Shown: positions 28,009 to 37,283, numbered from the stretch's first letter. The stretch: 64,000 bases of DNA from Piscibacillus halophilus (GCF_900110685.1 NZ_FOES01000002.1:124001-188000); one strand, 5' to 3'. The notes: generated by a model not told the origin, from the letters alone. A program made the numbers and translations.

Positions 28009-29100
28009 CTAAACTCCTTTCTTTTCAATTATATATTCTTTAGGTTTTTCCTGATTTGTTAATACTCTTAACGCTCCTTCTGCAAGCGCTTCCAGTTCGT
28101 TTTCCCCAGGTTTAACCACAACATCGGAGATCCATTCAACATAACTCGTAATATTTTTAACAAAGTCTTCTCCGTATGCTAATCCACCAGTTAGTACAAT
28201 GGCATCTACTTGTCCTTTTAAGACGACACTAGCAGATCCTATTTCTTTAGCAATTTGATAAGCCATCGCATCGTAAATGGCTTTCGCAGTATCATCGCCA
28301 TTTTGGATGCGCTTTTCAACTTCTAGCGCATCCTGTGTTCCTAAATGATCAACTAAACCACCTTGACCAACTAATTTTTTCTTAATGGTTTGTTGATCAT
28401 AATTCCCCGAAAAACACATATCAACAAGTTGCCCTGCTGGCAAGGTACCAGCACGTTCTGGTGAAAAAGGACCTTCTCCATCTAATCCATTGTTTACATC
28501 AATCACTTTACCATGTTGGTGGACTCCAACTGTGATCCCTCCACCCATATGGCAAACGATTAAGTTAGCCTTATCATACGCCTTATTAAGCTCTTCAGCG
28601 ACTTTTCGTGCGACTGATTTTTGGTTTAATGCATGAAAAATACTTTTTCGAGGTAGCTCACTTAATCCACTTATTTTGGCTTTTGGTTGCATTTCATCGA
28701 CGACAACTGGGTCAACAATATATGCTGGAACTTTAAGGTCCTGAGCCATATCATAAGCAATTAAGCCACCTAAATTAGAAGCATGTTCACCGTTATAGCC
28801 GTTTTTCAAATCGTGAACCATGTCTTCAGATACAATATAGGTTCCACCTTCAATTGGTCTAAGCAAACCACCTCTAGCGCATATTGCCTTAAAATCAGAT
28901 AAATTAAATCCTTCCTGCTCTAAAGTATCTAAGATGATATCTTTCCGGAATTTGAATTGATCTATCATCCGATTGAATTGGTTAAGTTCTTTTAAATCAT
29001 GGCGAATTGTTTTCTCAAATATGTTTTTATGATTTTCGAATACACCGATTTTCGTTGATGTAGATCCAGGATTGATGATAAGCATTCGAATGTTTGTCAC
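28009..29100 (-). CDS. buk: butyrate kinase
   Basis: A 363-residue acetokinase-family enzyme that converts branched-chain acyl phosphate to the acid with ATP formation. The nucleotide fold starts with [33 protein letters not shown] and [15 protein letters not shown] are diagnostic. I choose the GTG at 29100, preceded by GGAGG at 8 bases; an in-frame ATG at 29124 overlaps the bcd stop and lacks a ribosome site. It works with Ptb, five genes' worth of operon context agreeing. Confidence 0.94.
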   Translation of the reverse strand: MTNIRMLIINPGSTSTKIGVFENHKNIFEKTIRHDLKELNQFNRMIDQFKFRKDIILDTLEQEGFNLSDFKAICARGGLLRPIEGGTYIVSEDMVHDLKNGYNGEHASNLGGLIAYDMAQDLKVPAYIVDPVVVDEMQPKAKISGLSELPRKSIFHALNQKSVARKVAEELNKAYDKANLIVCHMGGGITVGVHQHGKVIDVNNGLDGEGPFSPERAGTLPAGQLVDMCFSGNYDQQTIKKKLVGQGGLVDHLGTQDALEVEKRIQNGDDTAKAIYDAMAYQIAKEIGSASVVLKGQVDAIVLTGGLAYGEDFVKNITSYVEWISDVVVKPGENELEALAEGALRVLTNQEKPKEYIIEKKGV

Positions 29101-29116
29101 TGATGATTCCTCCAAG

Positions 29117-30217
29117 TTACCCATTTCTTCTTGAAATAATACTGTGTTCGTTTTTTAAGAATGTACTACGAGAACGACTAACACTTTCGATACGTTCTTC
29201 AGCCATACGATCAGCTGCAATATGAGTTGGAATATTGTCACGCTTCGAAATTTCAAAGATTCTTTCTAAGCTATCATAAATTTTCTCAATCTGTTTGAAC
29301 GCACGATCTTGATTATACCCATTTAACTCATCAGCAACATTGATGACACCACCAGAGTTAATGACATAATCAGGTGCATATACAATACCTAGCTCATTTA
29401 ACTTCTCTCCGTGTCTTGGTTCAGCTAATTGGTTGTTTGCGGAACCTGCAATGGCTTTCGCTTTTATTTGTGAAAGTGTATCATCATTGATTGTAGCTCC
29501 TAATGCACATGGTGCATAAATGTCACACTCCACACCATAAATATCATCTGGGTCAACAGCATGTGCTCCGAAATCTTCCATGGCACGTTTTACAGAGTCT
29601 TTATTTATATCTGTAACAATAAGCTTCGCACCTTCTTCATGTAGATGTTTACACATATGATAAGCAACATTTCCTACACCTTGAACCGCCACGACTTTCC
29701 CTTCTAATGAGTCACTTCCGAAGGCTTCTTTCGCTGTCGCTTTCATCCCTAAGTAAACACCGTAAGCTGTTGCAGGAGATGGATTACCTGAAGATCCGAA
29801 TTCTGGTGAAATACCTGTTACGTAATCTGTTTCCATGTAAATCGTATCCATATCTTGAACGGTTGTGCCTACATCTTCAGCTGTAATATAGCGACCGTTT
29901 AATCCTTGGATATAACGACCAAATGCTCTAAACATTTCAGGGTTTTTGTCCTTCTTTGGATCCCCTATAATAACTGTTTTACCGCCACCTAGATTTAATC
30001 CAGCAGCTGCGTTTTTATAAGTCATCCCTTTTGCTAAACGTAATGCATCAATAATAGCATCTTCTTCAGAATCATAAGTCCACATACGTGTACCACCTAA
30101 TGCAGGACCTAATGTCGTATCATGAATAGCAATAATCGCTTTTAATCCTGAATTTTTATCTTGGCAAAAAACAACCTGTTCGTAATCTTGATCCTCTAAA
30201 TATTTAAATATTTCCAT
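29117..30217 (-). CDS. bcd: branched-chain amino acid (leucine) dehydrogenase
   Basis: A 366-residue NAD-dependent amino acid dehydrogenase that deaminates leucine, valine and isoleucine to the 2-oxoacids fed to the Bkd complex. The catalytic lysine is in [13 protein letters not shown], the dinucleotide fold [14 protein letters not shown], and ALGGTRMW and [11 protein letters not shown] are typical. First enzyme of the pathway, third gene of the operon. The 22-base gap to ptb shows co-transcription. Confidence 0.95.
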   Translation of the reverse strand: MEIFKYLEDQDYEQVVFCQDKNSGLKAIIAIHDTTLGPALGGTRMWTYDSEEDAIIDALRLAKGMTYKNAAAGLNLGGGKTVIIGDPKKDKNPEMFRAFGRYIQGLNGRYITAEDVGTTVQDMDTIYMETDYVTGISPEFGSSGNPSPATAYGVYLGMKATAKEAFGSDSLEGKVVAVQGVGNVAYHMCKHLHEEGAKLIVTDINKDSVKRAMEDFGAHAVDPDDIYGVECDIYAPCALGATINDDTLSQIKAKAIAGSANNQLAEPRHGEKLNELGIVYAPDYVINSGGVINVADELNGYNQDRAFKQIEKIYDSLERIFEISKRDNIPTHIAADRMAEERIESVSRSRSTFLKNEHSIISRRNG

Positions 30218-30238
30218 GTCTGTATTCCTCCCAATATT

Positions 30239-31153
30239 TTAAGATGATAATAAAGCAAATGCTAAAGAATATATTTTACTCTCTGCCGAATCGGCTCGAG
30301 AAGTTAACACGATTGGAGCCTTTGCCCCACTTATAATACCTGCTACCTTTGCACCAGCAAAATAAGTAAATGATTTATATAGCGTGTTTCCTACCTCAAT
30401 ATAAGGACAAAGCAATACATCTGCGTCACCCGCAACATCTGATTGAATTCCTTTCTGTTGTTTAGATTCTAATGATATTGCGTTATCAAACGCTAATGGT
30501 CCATCTACAATACAATTTGTTATTTGACCACGTTTTTGCATTTGAGATAGGACTGCCGCATCAATAGATGCTTGCATAGCTGGATTCACAATTTCTACAG
30601 CAGCTAGTGGTGCCACTTTTGGTTTTTCAATCCCTAGCTTATTTACAACATCAACCGCGTTTTGTATAATTTGCACCTTTTCTTCCAAGCTAGGAGCTAT
30701 ATTCATACCTGCATCTGTTAAAAATAATAGTCGATTGCGATCCTTCATTTCGAACATAGCAACGTGCGAAAGAATGCGACCGTTTCTGAGGCCTGAACCC
30801 TTTTTTAGAACAGCCTTTAAAACAATTTTAGTTGCAACATTACCTTTCATTAATATATCAGATCGCTCTTCAGAAACAGATTGAACTGCTTTATCGACTG
30901 CATTTTCAACAGACGTAGCATGGTGTAGCGTAATTTTTTCATTGTTCAAATCTAAACCAATTTCTTCAGCGGCATTTGTAATCTCTTCTATATTTCCAAA
31001 TAATTTAAAACCCGCTAAATTGCGACCAATTCCATCTTTTACAGCTTTTAATGTCTCAACGTTAGTGGCTTCGGCAACGGCTACAACTTTTTTCTCACGC
31101 ATATTACAAAGTTGTTCGACCAATCCATCTAATGTCATTTCTTTTGTTTTCAT
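30239..31153 (-). CDS. ptb: phosphate butyryltransferase
   Basis: A 304-residue phosphotransacylase that swaps CoA for phosphate on branched acyl-CoA, giving the substrate of Buk. Family signatures: DILMKGNVATKIVLKAVL, LLFLTDAGMNIAPSLEEK and IVDGPLAFDNAIS. It begins only 8 bases after the bkdR stop, leaving no room for a promoter of its own between the genes. Confidence 0.94.
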   Translation of the reverse strand: MKTKEMTLDGLVEQLCNMREKKVVAVAEATNVETLKAVKDGIGRNLAGFKLFGNIEEITNAAEEIGLDLNNEKITLHHATSVENAVDKAVQSVSEERSDILMKGNVATKIVLKAVLKKGSGLRNGRILSHVAMFEMKDRNRLLFLTDAGMNIAPSLEEKVQIIQNAVDVVNKLGIEKPKVAPLAAVEIVNPAMQASIDAAVLSQMQKRGQITNCIVDGPLAFDNAISLESKQQKGIQSDVAGDADVLLCPYIEVGNTLYKSFTYFAGAKVAGIISGAKAPIVLTSRADSAESKIYSLAFALLSS

Positions 31154-31161
31154 GGTGTTAT

Positions 31162-33210
31162 TTAATTATCCTTTCCGATGTTATATTTTTTCATTTTGTA
31201 ATATAAGTTTCTTATGGATATATTTAGTTGTTTAGCTGTTTTAGACTTTATGAAGTTATTCTTTTCAAGTGTTTCTAACAATAACTGTCTCTCAAACTCA
31301 TCTAATGCTTCTTGCAATGGAATGATTTCGTCATCAGACGTTTCATAAAAAATATCTACGTCATCTAATGACGTTTTTCTTAAAGGTGGAAGATGGTCTT
31401 CATGAATGACTTCTTCTCCTAAAGCCATGTTAATCATAGCTCGGCCAATTATATTTTCTAATTCTCTTACATTACCCGGATAATTATATTTTTTCAGTTT
31501 ATCCAGTGCTTCATTAGAAATTCCTTTGACATTTCGACCATAATTTTCATTTAAATGACTTAATAAATGGTCAATTAATGGCTTCAAATCCTCTAATCTT
31601 TCCCTTAATGGAGGGATGTTAATTGGAAATTTGTTCAAACGATAGTAAAGCTGTTCGTTAAACTCTTGAGTCATGATAGCTTTCTCTAAATTAACATTAG
31701 TAGAGGCAATAATTCTAACTTCAACAAATATTGGTTCTTGTCCATTAACTCTTATGATGGTTTGATCCTCAATGACCCTAAGAATTTTAGATTGAAGACT
31801 TTGAGAAAGATCACCAATTTCATCTAAAAAGATACTGCCTCCATGAGCTTCTTCAAAATACCCATTTCTTTGCTCAGGTGCACCTTGTTCATCCCCGAAT
31901 AATAACTTTTCCAATACCTCTTCATCATACGACGCACAATTAACCCGAATAAATTTCATATGTTTTCGATTACTTTCATTATGAATCGCATGTGCTATTA
32001 ATTCTTTACCAGTACCAGGCTCGCCTCTTAATAGTACATTAGTCGGTGATTTAGCTCCTACTTTAGCTTGTTCTAATGCCAATTTCATATCACTTGAATG
32101 TGCCACAATGTCATCAAAAGTATACTTAGCTTCTAAATCACGTATAATTTGCCTAGCTCGTTTTAATTCAGAAGTTAACGATTCAATTTCAGATAAATCA
32201 TGAATCACTCCCACACTACCTTTTAACTTTTCATCAACTATAATGGGAGCAACATTAACTAAAACATCTCGTTTATTTGGTCCTACCTTCATTCTAGCCC
32301 CACGAACCGCTTGACGCGTTTCAAGAACTCTTAAATGCATACTTTCTCCTTCAGATATATCCGCGGTCGCCGGTTTACCAATAACATCTTTTTCAGTTAA
32401 ACCTGTAATTTTTGTATAGGCAGGATTAATCATTAGCCCATGACCCGTTTCATCCACAACTGATATCGCTTCTTCACTTGATTGAATTATCGCTTCTAAC
32501 ATAACCTGGATGTCTTTAAGGTTCGTTATTTCCTCAGCCAAGCTGACAACTTCCGTTATATCTTTAAATACTGAAAAAGCACCTAATAGATCACCTGATT
32601 CGGTTATTAAAGGAATGCGTGTTGTAATAACCTTTTTTTCATTAGATAGTGTTAAATGTTGATTAACTTCTTGTTCTCTTGTGTTTAATACATGCGGTAA
32701 TCTAGATTCAGGTATGACATCTAAAATCCTTCGACCAAGCATATCACTTTTTTGAATATCTAATATATGACAAGCTGAATCGTTCACAAATGTGACGGTC
32801 TCATCATTATTGATGACAATCATCCCATCATGCACTGAATTCAGGACTAATTCTCTTATTGATGTAGCTTTTTTTATTTGGTCAACTAGTGATTCTTTCT
32901 CATCTAATAACTGATAAATAACATGGGCAATTGTACCTGGAATCAACACACATTGATTTGGTTTAATTTCCATCAAATGCTCGAAAACACCTTGATCACC
33001 GGTTGCCTCAACTATTATATCAACAGATGAATCAATCATGTCCTGATAATCGGTATATGTATTTATATTTATTTTTTTAGCTATTTCAAGTCCAGGTGCT
33101 TGTGAATTAATATCCGCTACAGCTTTTAGGTTCAACATATCAAATTGTTGAAAAAGCTTTAAAATCGCGGTACCACCTTTACCTGCCCCTACTATAACAA
33201 CATTTTGCAT
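31162..33210 (-). CDS. bkdR: BkdR-type regulator with degenerate GAFTGA loop
   Basis: A ~682-residue regulator of the bkd operon. In order: an N-terminal Rossmann-like segment (VVIVGAGKGGTAILKLF, DIIVEATGDQGVF), two PAS domains (~125-225 and ~240-340), an AAA+ domain (Walker A RGEPGTGKE near 398-406, Walker B GGSIFLDEIG near 460-469) and a Fis-type helix-turn-helix (SKTAKQLNISIRNLYYKMKK). Between LFG and Walker B the text is DEQGAPEQRNGYFEEAH, where sigma-54 activators carry GAFTGA; that loop is missing. So it may not engage sigma-54. ATG at 33210 has AGGTGG upstream; a GTG nine bases earlier is possible. Confidence 0.85.
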   Translation of the reverse strand: MQNVVIVGAGKGGTAILKLFQQFDMLNLKAVADINSQAPGLEIAKKININTYTDYQDMIDSSVDIIVEATGDQGVFEHLMEIKPNQCVLIPGTIAHVIYQLLDEKESLVDQIKKATSIRELVLNSVHDGMIVINNDETVTFVNDSACHILDIQKSDMLGRRILDVIPESRLPHVLNTREQEVNQHLTLSNEKKVITTRIPLITESGDLLGAFSVFKDITEVVSLAEEITNLKDIQVMLEAIIQSSEEAISVVDETGHGLMINPAYTKITGLTEKDVIGKPATADISEGESMHLRVLETRQAVRGARMKVGPNKRDVLVNVAPIIVDEKLKGSVGVIHDLSEIESLTSELKRARQIIRDLEAKYTFDDIVAHSSDMKLALEQAKVGAKSPTNVLLRGEPGTGKELIAHAIHNESNRKHMKFIRVNCASYDEEVLEKLLFGDEQGAPEQRNGYFEEAHGGSIFLDEIGDLSQSLQSKILRVIEDQTIIRVNGQEPIFVEVRIIASTNVNLEKAIMTQEFNEQLYYRLNKFPINIPPLRERLEDLKPLIDHLLSHLNENYGRNVKGISNEALDKLKKYNYPGNVRELENIIGRAMINMALGEEVIHEDHLPPLRKTSLDDVDIFYETSDDEIIPLQEALDEFERQLLLETLEKNNFIKSKTAKQLNISIRNLYYKMKKYNIGKDN

Positions 33211-33227
33211 ATCATCCACCTACACCC

Positions 33228-33241
33228 TGCAAAAATTTGCA
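33228..33241. promoter_or_regulatory. 14-bp palindrome in the bkdR leader
   Basis: TGCAAAAATTTGCA, two perfect 6-base arms, lies between the bkdR promoter and start codon. It could be an autoregulatory site for BkdR or another regulator. Only position and symmetry support this. Confidence 0.4.
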
Positions 33242-33248
33242 CACTTTA

Positions 33249-33277
33249 ATGATAATGTAAGCGCTTTAGGATTGCAA
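33249..33277 (-). promoter_or_regulatory. SigmaA promoter of bkdR operon with overlapping cre-like site
   Basis: Minus strand TTGCAA (33272-33277), 17 bases, TATCAT (33249-33254). Between the two boxes lies TGTAAGCGCTTTAG (33256-33269, plus strand), matching 12 of 14 positions of the CcpA cre consensus TGWAAGCGCTTWCA. CcpA binding there would block polymerase, giving glucose repression of branched-chain amino acid use. Confidence 0.65.
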
Positions 33278-33310
33278 GATATTTTCATTTTTTTTATTAG
33301 AAAATCATGG

Positions 33311-33316
33311 TATACT
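33311..33316 (+). promoter_or_regulatory. extended -10 promoter of yqzF
   Basis: TGGTATACT gives TATACT with the TG of an extended -10; the -35 region is only T-rich. It lies 30 bases before the yqzF start, divergent from bkdR. Confidence 0.45.
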
Positions 33317-33345
33317 ACATAAGGACATAGAAAAGGGGTCTAAAC

Positions 33346-33582
33346 ATGAGAATCATTGCATTTTTAGTTTTACTTATACCTGGTATCCTTTCCGTTTATG
33401 GAATCAAACTCATACGTGATTCATTTTTCGGTATTGTTGAGTCCATTTTTATAAACGTTTTCGTGCAATTATTTGCAGGTATTTTATTTGTTATTGTTGG
33501 GATAGGATTTGTTGGAGGATACCTTTTACATAGAGATCGTAAGAAAAACAAAACTAAAGGTCATTTTGAAACTAAAAAATAA
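33346..33582 (+). CDS. yqzF: DUF2627 membrane protein (YqzF)
   Basis: A 78-residue protein with two membrane helices (IIAFLVLLIPGILSVYGI and FVQLFAGILFVIVGIGFVGGYLL) and a basic C-terminal tail. Size, composition and position beside bkdR match YqzF. A good AAAGGGG ribosome site precedes ATG. The function is unknown; it is probably an integral membrane protein. Confidence 0.8.
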   Translation: MRIIAFLVLLIPGILSVYGIKLIRDSFFGIVESIFINVFVQLFAGILFVIVGIGFVGGYLLHRDRKKNKTKGHFETKK

Positions 33583-33979
33583 CCTATGTGGATAAAGAAG
33601 AAATCCCGTATAACATTTATTATAAGGCCATATGTACGGGAGGTTTTTCAAATTAGGAAAGACGTTTACGAAAATTACTTTGACTTACTTGAAGAAAATA
33701 GAATTTAACATACACAATTTCTGTTGTTTCTCTTGGAGAAAACTCTTTCAGTTCAATCGGAAACATCTTGATTCAAGGAAGACTAGAAGGTCTTGTAAAC
33801 GTGGCGGAGTTGCTCCTGAACGTAGGATAAGAACTAGTCCAGGTTAAATACTCTTGAGGAGGAATGGAAATATCATTCGTTGTAAAAATGAACTGGGGAG
33901 AACTACTGCTTTTGAAATTGAATGTTCCGTTTAGTTAAAAAAGAAATTGTTATTAGGGTTGTCTTTGTTGAAATTATTA
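33583..33979 (+). pseudogene. 397-base stretch with possible decayed coding fragments
   Basis: No intact gene is supported. Several short frames have protein-like texture: ATG at 33586 runs 40 codons and ends DVYENYFDLLEENRI; another frame reads SVVSLGENSFSSIGNI then QGRLEGLVNVAELLLNVG before a stop at about 33828. They are in different phases and lack ribosome sites, as expected of a frameshifted, degrading gene. I could not identify the parent family. Chance is the alternative. Confidence 0.3.
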
Positions 33980-34468
33980 CTATTGCTTTGTAGCATAATC
34001 AAGTATTTCTTGATAAAGTTCGTTCCAATCGTGATAATAATACATTACTTCACTAGGATTTATAAAGATCCTTTTGCTTGACTCATACTTGGCTTTAAAA
34101 TCATGTAATTGCTCAATGTTCATACGATAAAAAACTTGATAACCTACTTTTGGGTACGGACTTTTTTCATTCCATTTTGGGTTTTCACTATGGTCAACTA
34201 TAAGATGCCCTAAAAGAGAGCAACTTCCAGTAACATATCCTTCTTCATATGCTTCACGCTTTAAACACTCTTCAGGAGTTTCTTCAAACTCAATATGACC
34301 TCCTGGAAAATCCCAACCTCTATGGTTTAAATTGACTAATAACAGACTATCATCCTTAAAACAAAACCCATGGACACTTGTTATCAGTTCTCTTGGCGGT
34401 ACTTGTTTATCAAATTTCCAAGTTAATTTTACTTTTCCTTCTTCCCAATTGACATATTTTGAAGTCAT
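33980..34468 (-). CDS. Nudix hydrolase
   Basis: A 162-residue pyrophosphohydrolase. The Nudix box GX5EX7REXXEEXG is present in GGHIEFEETPEECLKREAYE followed by EGYV. The substrate cannot be told; nucleotide-sugar or modified-nucleotide clean-up are usual roles. It is a single gene flanked by non-coding stretches on both sides, near a decayed region, and may be a recent arrival. ATG is preceded by GGGGAGAA. Confidence 0.85.
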   Translation of the reverse strand: MTSKYVNWEEGKVKLTWKFDKQVPPRELITSVHGFCFKDDSLLLVNLNHRGWDFPGGHIEFEETPEECLKREAYEEGYVTGSCSLLGHLIVDHSENPKWNEKSPYPKVGYQVFYRMNIEQLHDFKAKYESSKRIFINPSEVMYYYHDWNELYQEILDYATKQ

Positions 34469-34649
34469 GTATTTTCTCCCCTTACTACTCTATTCTTTTT
34501 TGTCAGTAGAAGAATCACATACATCTATATTCTAACATAAAATTCCATATAGGCTTTTTTCATGTTAACAGGAAAAATGAGAGACCGCTGAAGTCTGGAT
34601 CAGTTCGATGTTGCAACAGTTGTAGTCGTGCCTGCGAAGCATTTTGACA

Positions 34650-34698
34650 CAAAAGAAGCCGAACTTTAGGTATGAAATTAAACAACCTAAAGTTCGGC
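34650..34698 (-). terminator. terminator of the aspartokinase gene
   Basis: Minus-strand arms (34686-34698 and 34658-34670, GCCGAACTTTAGG and its complement) with a 15-base loop, followed by TTCTTTT. Confidence 0.72.
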
Positions 34699-34727
34699 CC
34701 CTTTTATATAAAGGTAACCTCATTTCA

Positions 34728-36092
34728 TTATCTTACCGGCATAGAGGATTCAAAAAAATCTTGATAAAGTGATTTAACCGTTACATCAATATCCTCTTCA
34801 CGTATTCCAAACATCATGGAAACATCAGAAGAGCCTTGGTTAATCATTTGAATATTGACACCTGCTTTCGCGATCGCCGTCGTAGCAATTGCCGCAACAT
34901 TAACTCTCTGACTCATTCCTTCACCTACGATGACAACCATCCCTAATCCATGATTAATACTAATGTTATCGACATTAAGCTCTTGTTTTATTCTACGTAT
35001 TAATCGCTCTTCTTTCTTTTCTGTTAATTGATTAGAACGAACAATAACCGACATACTATCGATACCAGAAGGAGCATGTTCAAATGATATGCCTTCTTCG
35101 ACTAATATATTTAAAAGGTTTCGACCAAATCCAAGTTCACGGTTCATTAAATACTTCCCTACATATATACTCGAGAAGCCTTTATCACTTGCAATACCCA
35201 CAACAGGACCATTATAGTTCTCTTTCTTAGCAACAATCATCGTACCTGGCGCTTGAGGTTCGTTAGTATTTTTAATACATACCGGAATGTTTTTGTTAAA
35301 TGCAGGTATTAACGCTTCATCGTGAAATACTGAAAAACCAGAATAGGATAATTCTCGCATTTCTTTATATGTTAAAGCTTTAATTTCTACAGGGTTCTCA
35401 ACAATGTTCGGATTTACACAATAGACAGAGCTAACATCCGTAAAGTTCTCATATAGATCTGCTTCTACTCCTGCGGCGATAATGGACCCTGTTATATCTG
35501 ATCCACCCCTAGGAAATGTTGTTAAAACTCCTTTTTCTGTATATCCGAAGAACCCAGGGATCACTGAGATACCTTCTTTATTCCTAAGTTGATAAATTTT
35601 TTCATAACTTGAGTCTAATACTTGTGCATCTCCTGGCTGGTCACTTACAATGATGCCAGCATCTTTTGGATTGACATAATTTGCATTAAGACCAATTTTA
35701 TTTAAATAAGCACTCAATACGCGCGCTAAAGAATCTTCACCCATTGCTTTAAGGGCATCTTTTAAGTGCGCTGTGTTTCCTGTTTCTTTTAAAAGAAAAG
35801 TCGTTTCTTTTTTAATACGTTCTACAATTTCATCAGATAAGTCCAACTCTTTAGTGATTGATAAAAAACGTTCTGTAATTTGTTGCAATGTACTTTCGGT
35901 TTCCTTACCACTTATATGCTGTTCCCCAAGTTTAATAAATAAATCTGTTACTTTTATATCATCATCAAAACGTTTACCTGGAGCTGACACTACAATAAAT
36001 TTTCGTTCTGCATCTTCTTGAATAATGTTTGCGACTTTTTGTAGCATGTCTGCACTTGCGACAGAGCTCCCACCAAACTTTGCGACTTTCAT
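34728..36092 (-). CDS. aspartate kinase (YclM type)
   Basis: A 454-residue aspartokinase forming aspartyl phosphate for lysine, threonine and methionine synthesis. The kinase core starts KFGGSSVASADM and continues with FPRGGSDITGSIIA; two ACT domains fill the C-terminal third (LLNILVEEGISFEHAPSGID and INHGLGMVVIVGEGM). Single-chain length equals YclM, the threonine-inhibited isozyme. ATG at 36092 follows AAGGGG; the longer frame from 36146 has no ribosome site. No lysine riboswitch was seen upstream. Monocistronic. Confidence 0.92.
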   Translation of the reverse strand: MKVAKFGGSSVASADMLQKVANIIQEDAERKFIVVSAPGKRFDDDIKVTDLFIKLGEQHISGKETESTLQQITERFLSITKELDLSDEIVERIKKETTFLLKETGNTAHLKDALKAMGEDSLARVLSAYLNKIGLNANYVNPKDAGIIVSDQPGDAQVLDSSYEKIYQLRNKEGISVIPGFFGYTEKGVLTTFPRGGSDITGSIIAAGVEADLYENFTDVSSVYCVNPNIVENPVEIKALTYKEMRELSYSGFSVFHDEALIPAFNKNIPVCIKNTNEPQAPGTMIVAKKENYNGPVVGIASDKGFSSIYVGKYLMNRELGFGRNLLNILVEEGISFEHAPSGIDSMSVIVRSNQLTEKKEERLIRRIKQELNVDNISINHGLGMVVIVGEGMSQRVNVAAIATTAIAKAGVNIQMINQGSSDVSMMFGIREEDIDVTVKSLYQDFFESSMPVR

Positions 36093-36233
36093 GTAAGAAA
36101 TCCCCTTCCAAATATGTAATACATTTTTACATTTTATCACTTGCAATTAGATAAATGAAACGTTATTTTCTCAAGGACTAGTGAGTTTATCTACATTATT
36201 CAGAGTATTTTTAGAATGAACAGGTCATTAAGC

Positions 36234-36265
36234 AAAAAAATAGCACCTCATCCATTGAGGTGCTA
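36234..36265 (-). terminator. terminator of spo0A
   Basis: TAGCACCTCA (minus, 36256-36265) pairs with 36241-36250 around 5 bases; a run of seven T follows (36234-36240). Confidence 0.92.
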
Positions 36266-36277
36266 CTTAATCCACAA

Positions 36278-37066
36278 TTAACCAACCTTATGTTCCAATC
36301 GTAATTTATCTGCAATCATTGCGATAAACTCAGAATTTGTAGGTTTTGCTTTAGAAACACTAACCGTATAACCAAATATAGATGATAACGAATCAATATT
36401 TCCACGGTTCCAAGCAACTTCTATCGCATGACGAATAGCACGTTCGACACGAGATGCTGTTGTATTATATTTTTTCGCAATGTCAGGATAAAGAACTTTA
36501 GTAATGGAACCCAATAATTCAATATCATGATAAACCATTGATATGGCTTCTCTTAAATATAAATAACCTTTAATATGTGCAGGCACTCCCACTTCATGAA
36601 TGATGGAAGTTATGTTTGAATCTAAATCGATCTTTTTCGTTGATGGTGATTTACTACTCTGTTGAATGTTCTTAATAGGTGACTGTTGAACAGCACCAGC
36701 TGCTTGTAAAACTTGTTCATTCAATAAATCCAAGTCAAAAGGCTTTAACATGTAATATGTAGCACCCAATTCAACAGCTTTTTTCGTCACTGATTCATGA
36801 CCAAATGCTGTTAACATAATGACATTAGGAAATTCATCGATATCAAGGTCACGCATCTTCTCTAAAACAGCTAATCCGTCCACATGGGGCATAATAATAT
36901 CTAAGATGAGAACGTCTGGGTTGGTTTCTTCAATCATGGTTAAGCATTCTCTACCGTTATAAGCTGTACCTACGACTTCGACCATTTCCTCCTCGTTAAA
37001 GTAATTCTCCAACATGGTGACTAATTCACGATTATCATCTGCAATCCCTATACGTACTTTTTCCAT
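36278..37066 (-). CDS. spo0A: sporulation master regulator Spo0A
   Basis: A 262-residue response regulator. The receiver domain holds the acidic pocket DD (residues 10-11), the phosphorylated Asp56 (VLILDIIMP) and the conserved lysine in LKPFD. The C-terminal DNA-binding domain ends with [15 protein letters not shown]. Start: ATG at 37066 with GGGAGG upstream, giving the family N terminus [16 protein letters not shown]; an upstream in-frame extension is not needed. A SigmaH promoter and two imperfect 0A boxes lie upstream. Downstream of spoIVB as in all Bacillus. Confidence 0.98.
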   Translation of the reverse strand: MEKVRIGIADDNRELVTMLENYFNEEEMVEVVGTAYNGRECLTMIEETNPDVLILDIIMPHVDGLAVLEKMRDLDIDEFPNVIMLTAFGHESVTKKAVELGATYYMLKPFDLDLLNEQVLQAAGAVQQSPIKNIQQSSKSPSTKKIDLDSNITSIIHEVGVPAHIKGYLYLREAISMVYHDIELLGSITKVLYPDIAKKYNTTASRVERAIRHAIEVAWNRGNIDSLSSIFGYTVSVSKAKPTNSEFIAMIADKLRLEHKVG

Positions 37067-37110
37067 TAACTGTAACCTCCCAGAAAATTCTTCCTTCTTC
37101 ACTTAACCTT

Positions 37111-37137
37111 ATTCCATGCAATTCTTAAAAATCCTTC
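37111..37137 (-). promoter_or_regulatory. SigmaH promoter of spo0A
   Basis: Minus strand GAAGGATTT (37129-37137) matches the SigmaH -35 RNAGGAWWW exactly; after 11 bases ATGGAAT (37111-37117) matches the -10 RNNGAAT. It corresponds to the sporulation promoter Ps of B. subtilis spo0A. Confidence 0.82.
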
Positions 37138-37200
37138 TTTTATCCAAAAAAAAATTAAAATATTTATATTTTTATTCAAATTCTCTTTATTTCTTCAAGT

Positions 37201-37239
37201 TACGACATTTTTCTCGATTTCAAAAAATCTTTTGTCGAT
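37201..37239. promoter_or_regulatory. two candidate 0A boxes upstream of spo0A
   Basis: TGTCGTA (minus, 37201-37207) and TGTCGAT (plus, 37233-37239) each match 6 of 7 bases of the Spo0A box TGTCGAA, and lie 60-100 bases upstream of the SigmaH promoter, where autoregulatory boxes are found in B. subtilis. Confidence 0.5.
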
Positions 37240-37251
37240 TTAATTATTTGA

Positions 37252-37282
37252 TAAAAAAACAAAGCCACCAAAAGGTGACTTT
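37252..37282 (-). terminator. terminator of spoIVB
   Basis: AAAGTCACC (37274-37282, minus) pairs with GGTGGCTTT (37261-37269) including a G-T pair, followed by a seven-T run. Confidence 0.85.
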
Positions 37283-37283
37283 G

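Noticed and set aside
31154-31400. Sigma-54 promoter before ptb
   Set aside because: No GG/GC pair with correct spacing was found on the minus strand.
33632-33847. A 71-codon open frame after yqzF
   Set aside because: Cys/Arg/Phe-rich text without ribosome site or family likeness; kept only as part of the decayed stretch.
36093-36233. Lysine riboswitch before the aspartokinase
   Set aside because: Leader too short and without the conserved lysine-box stems; the enzyme is of the YclM type.
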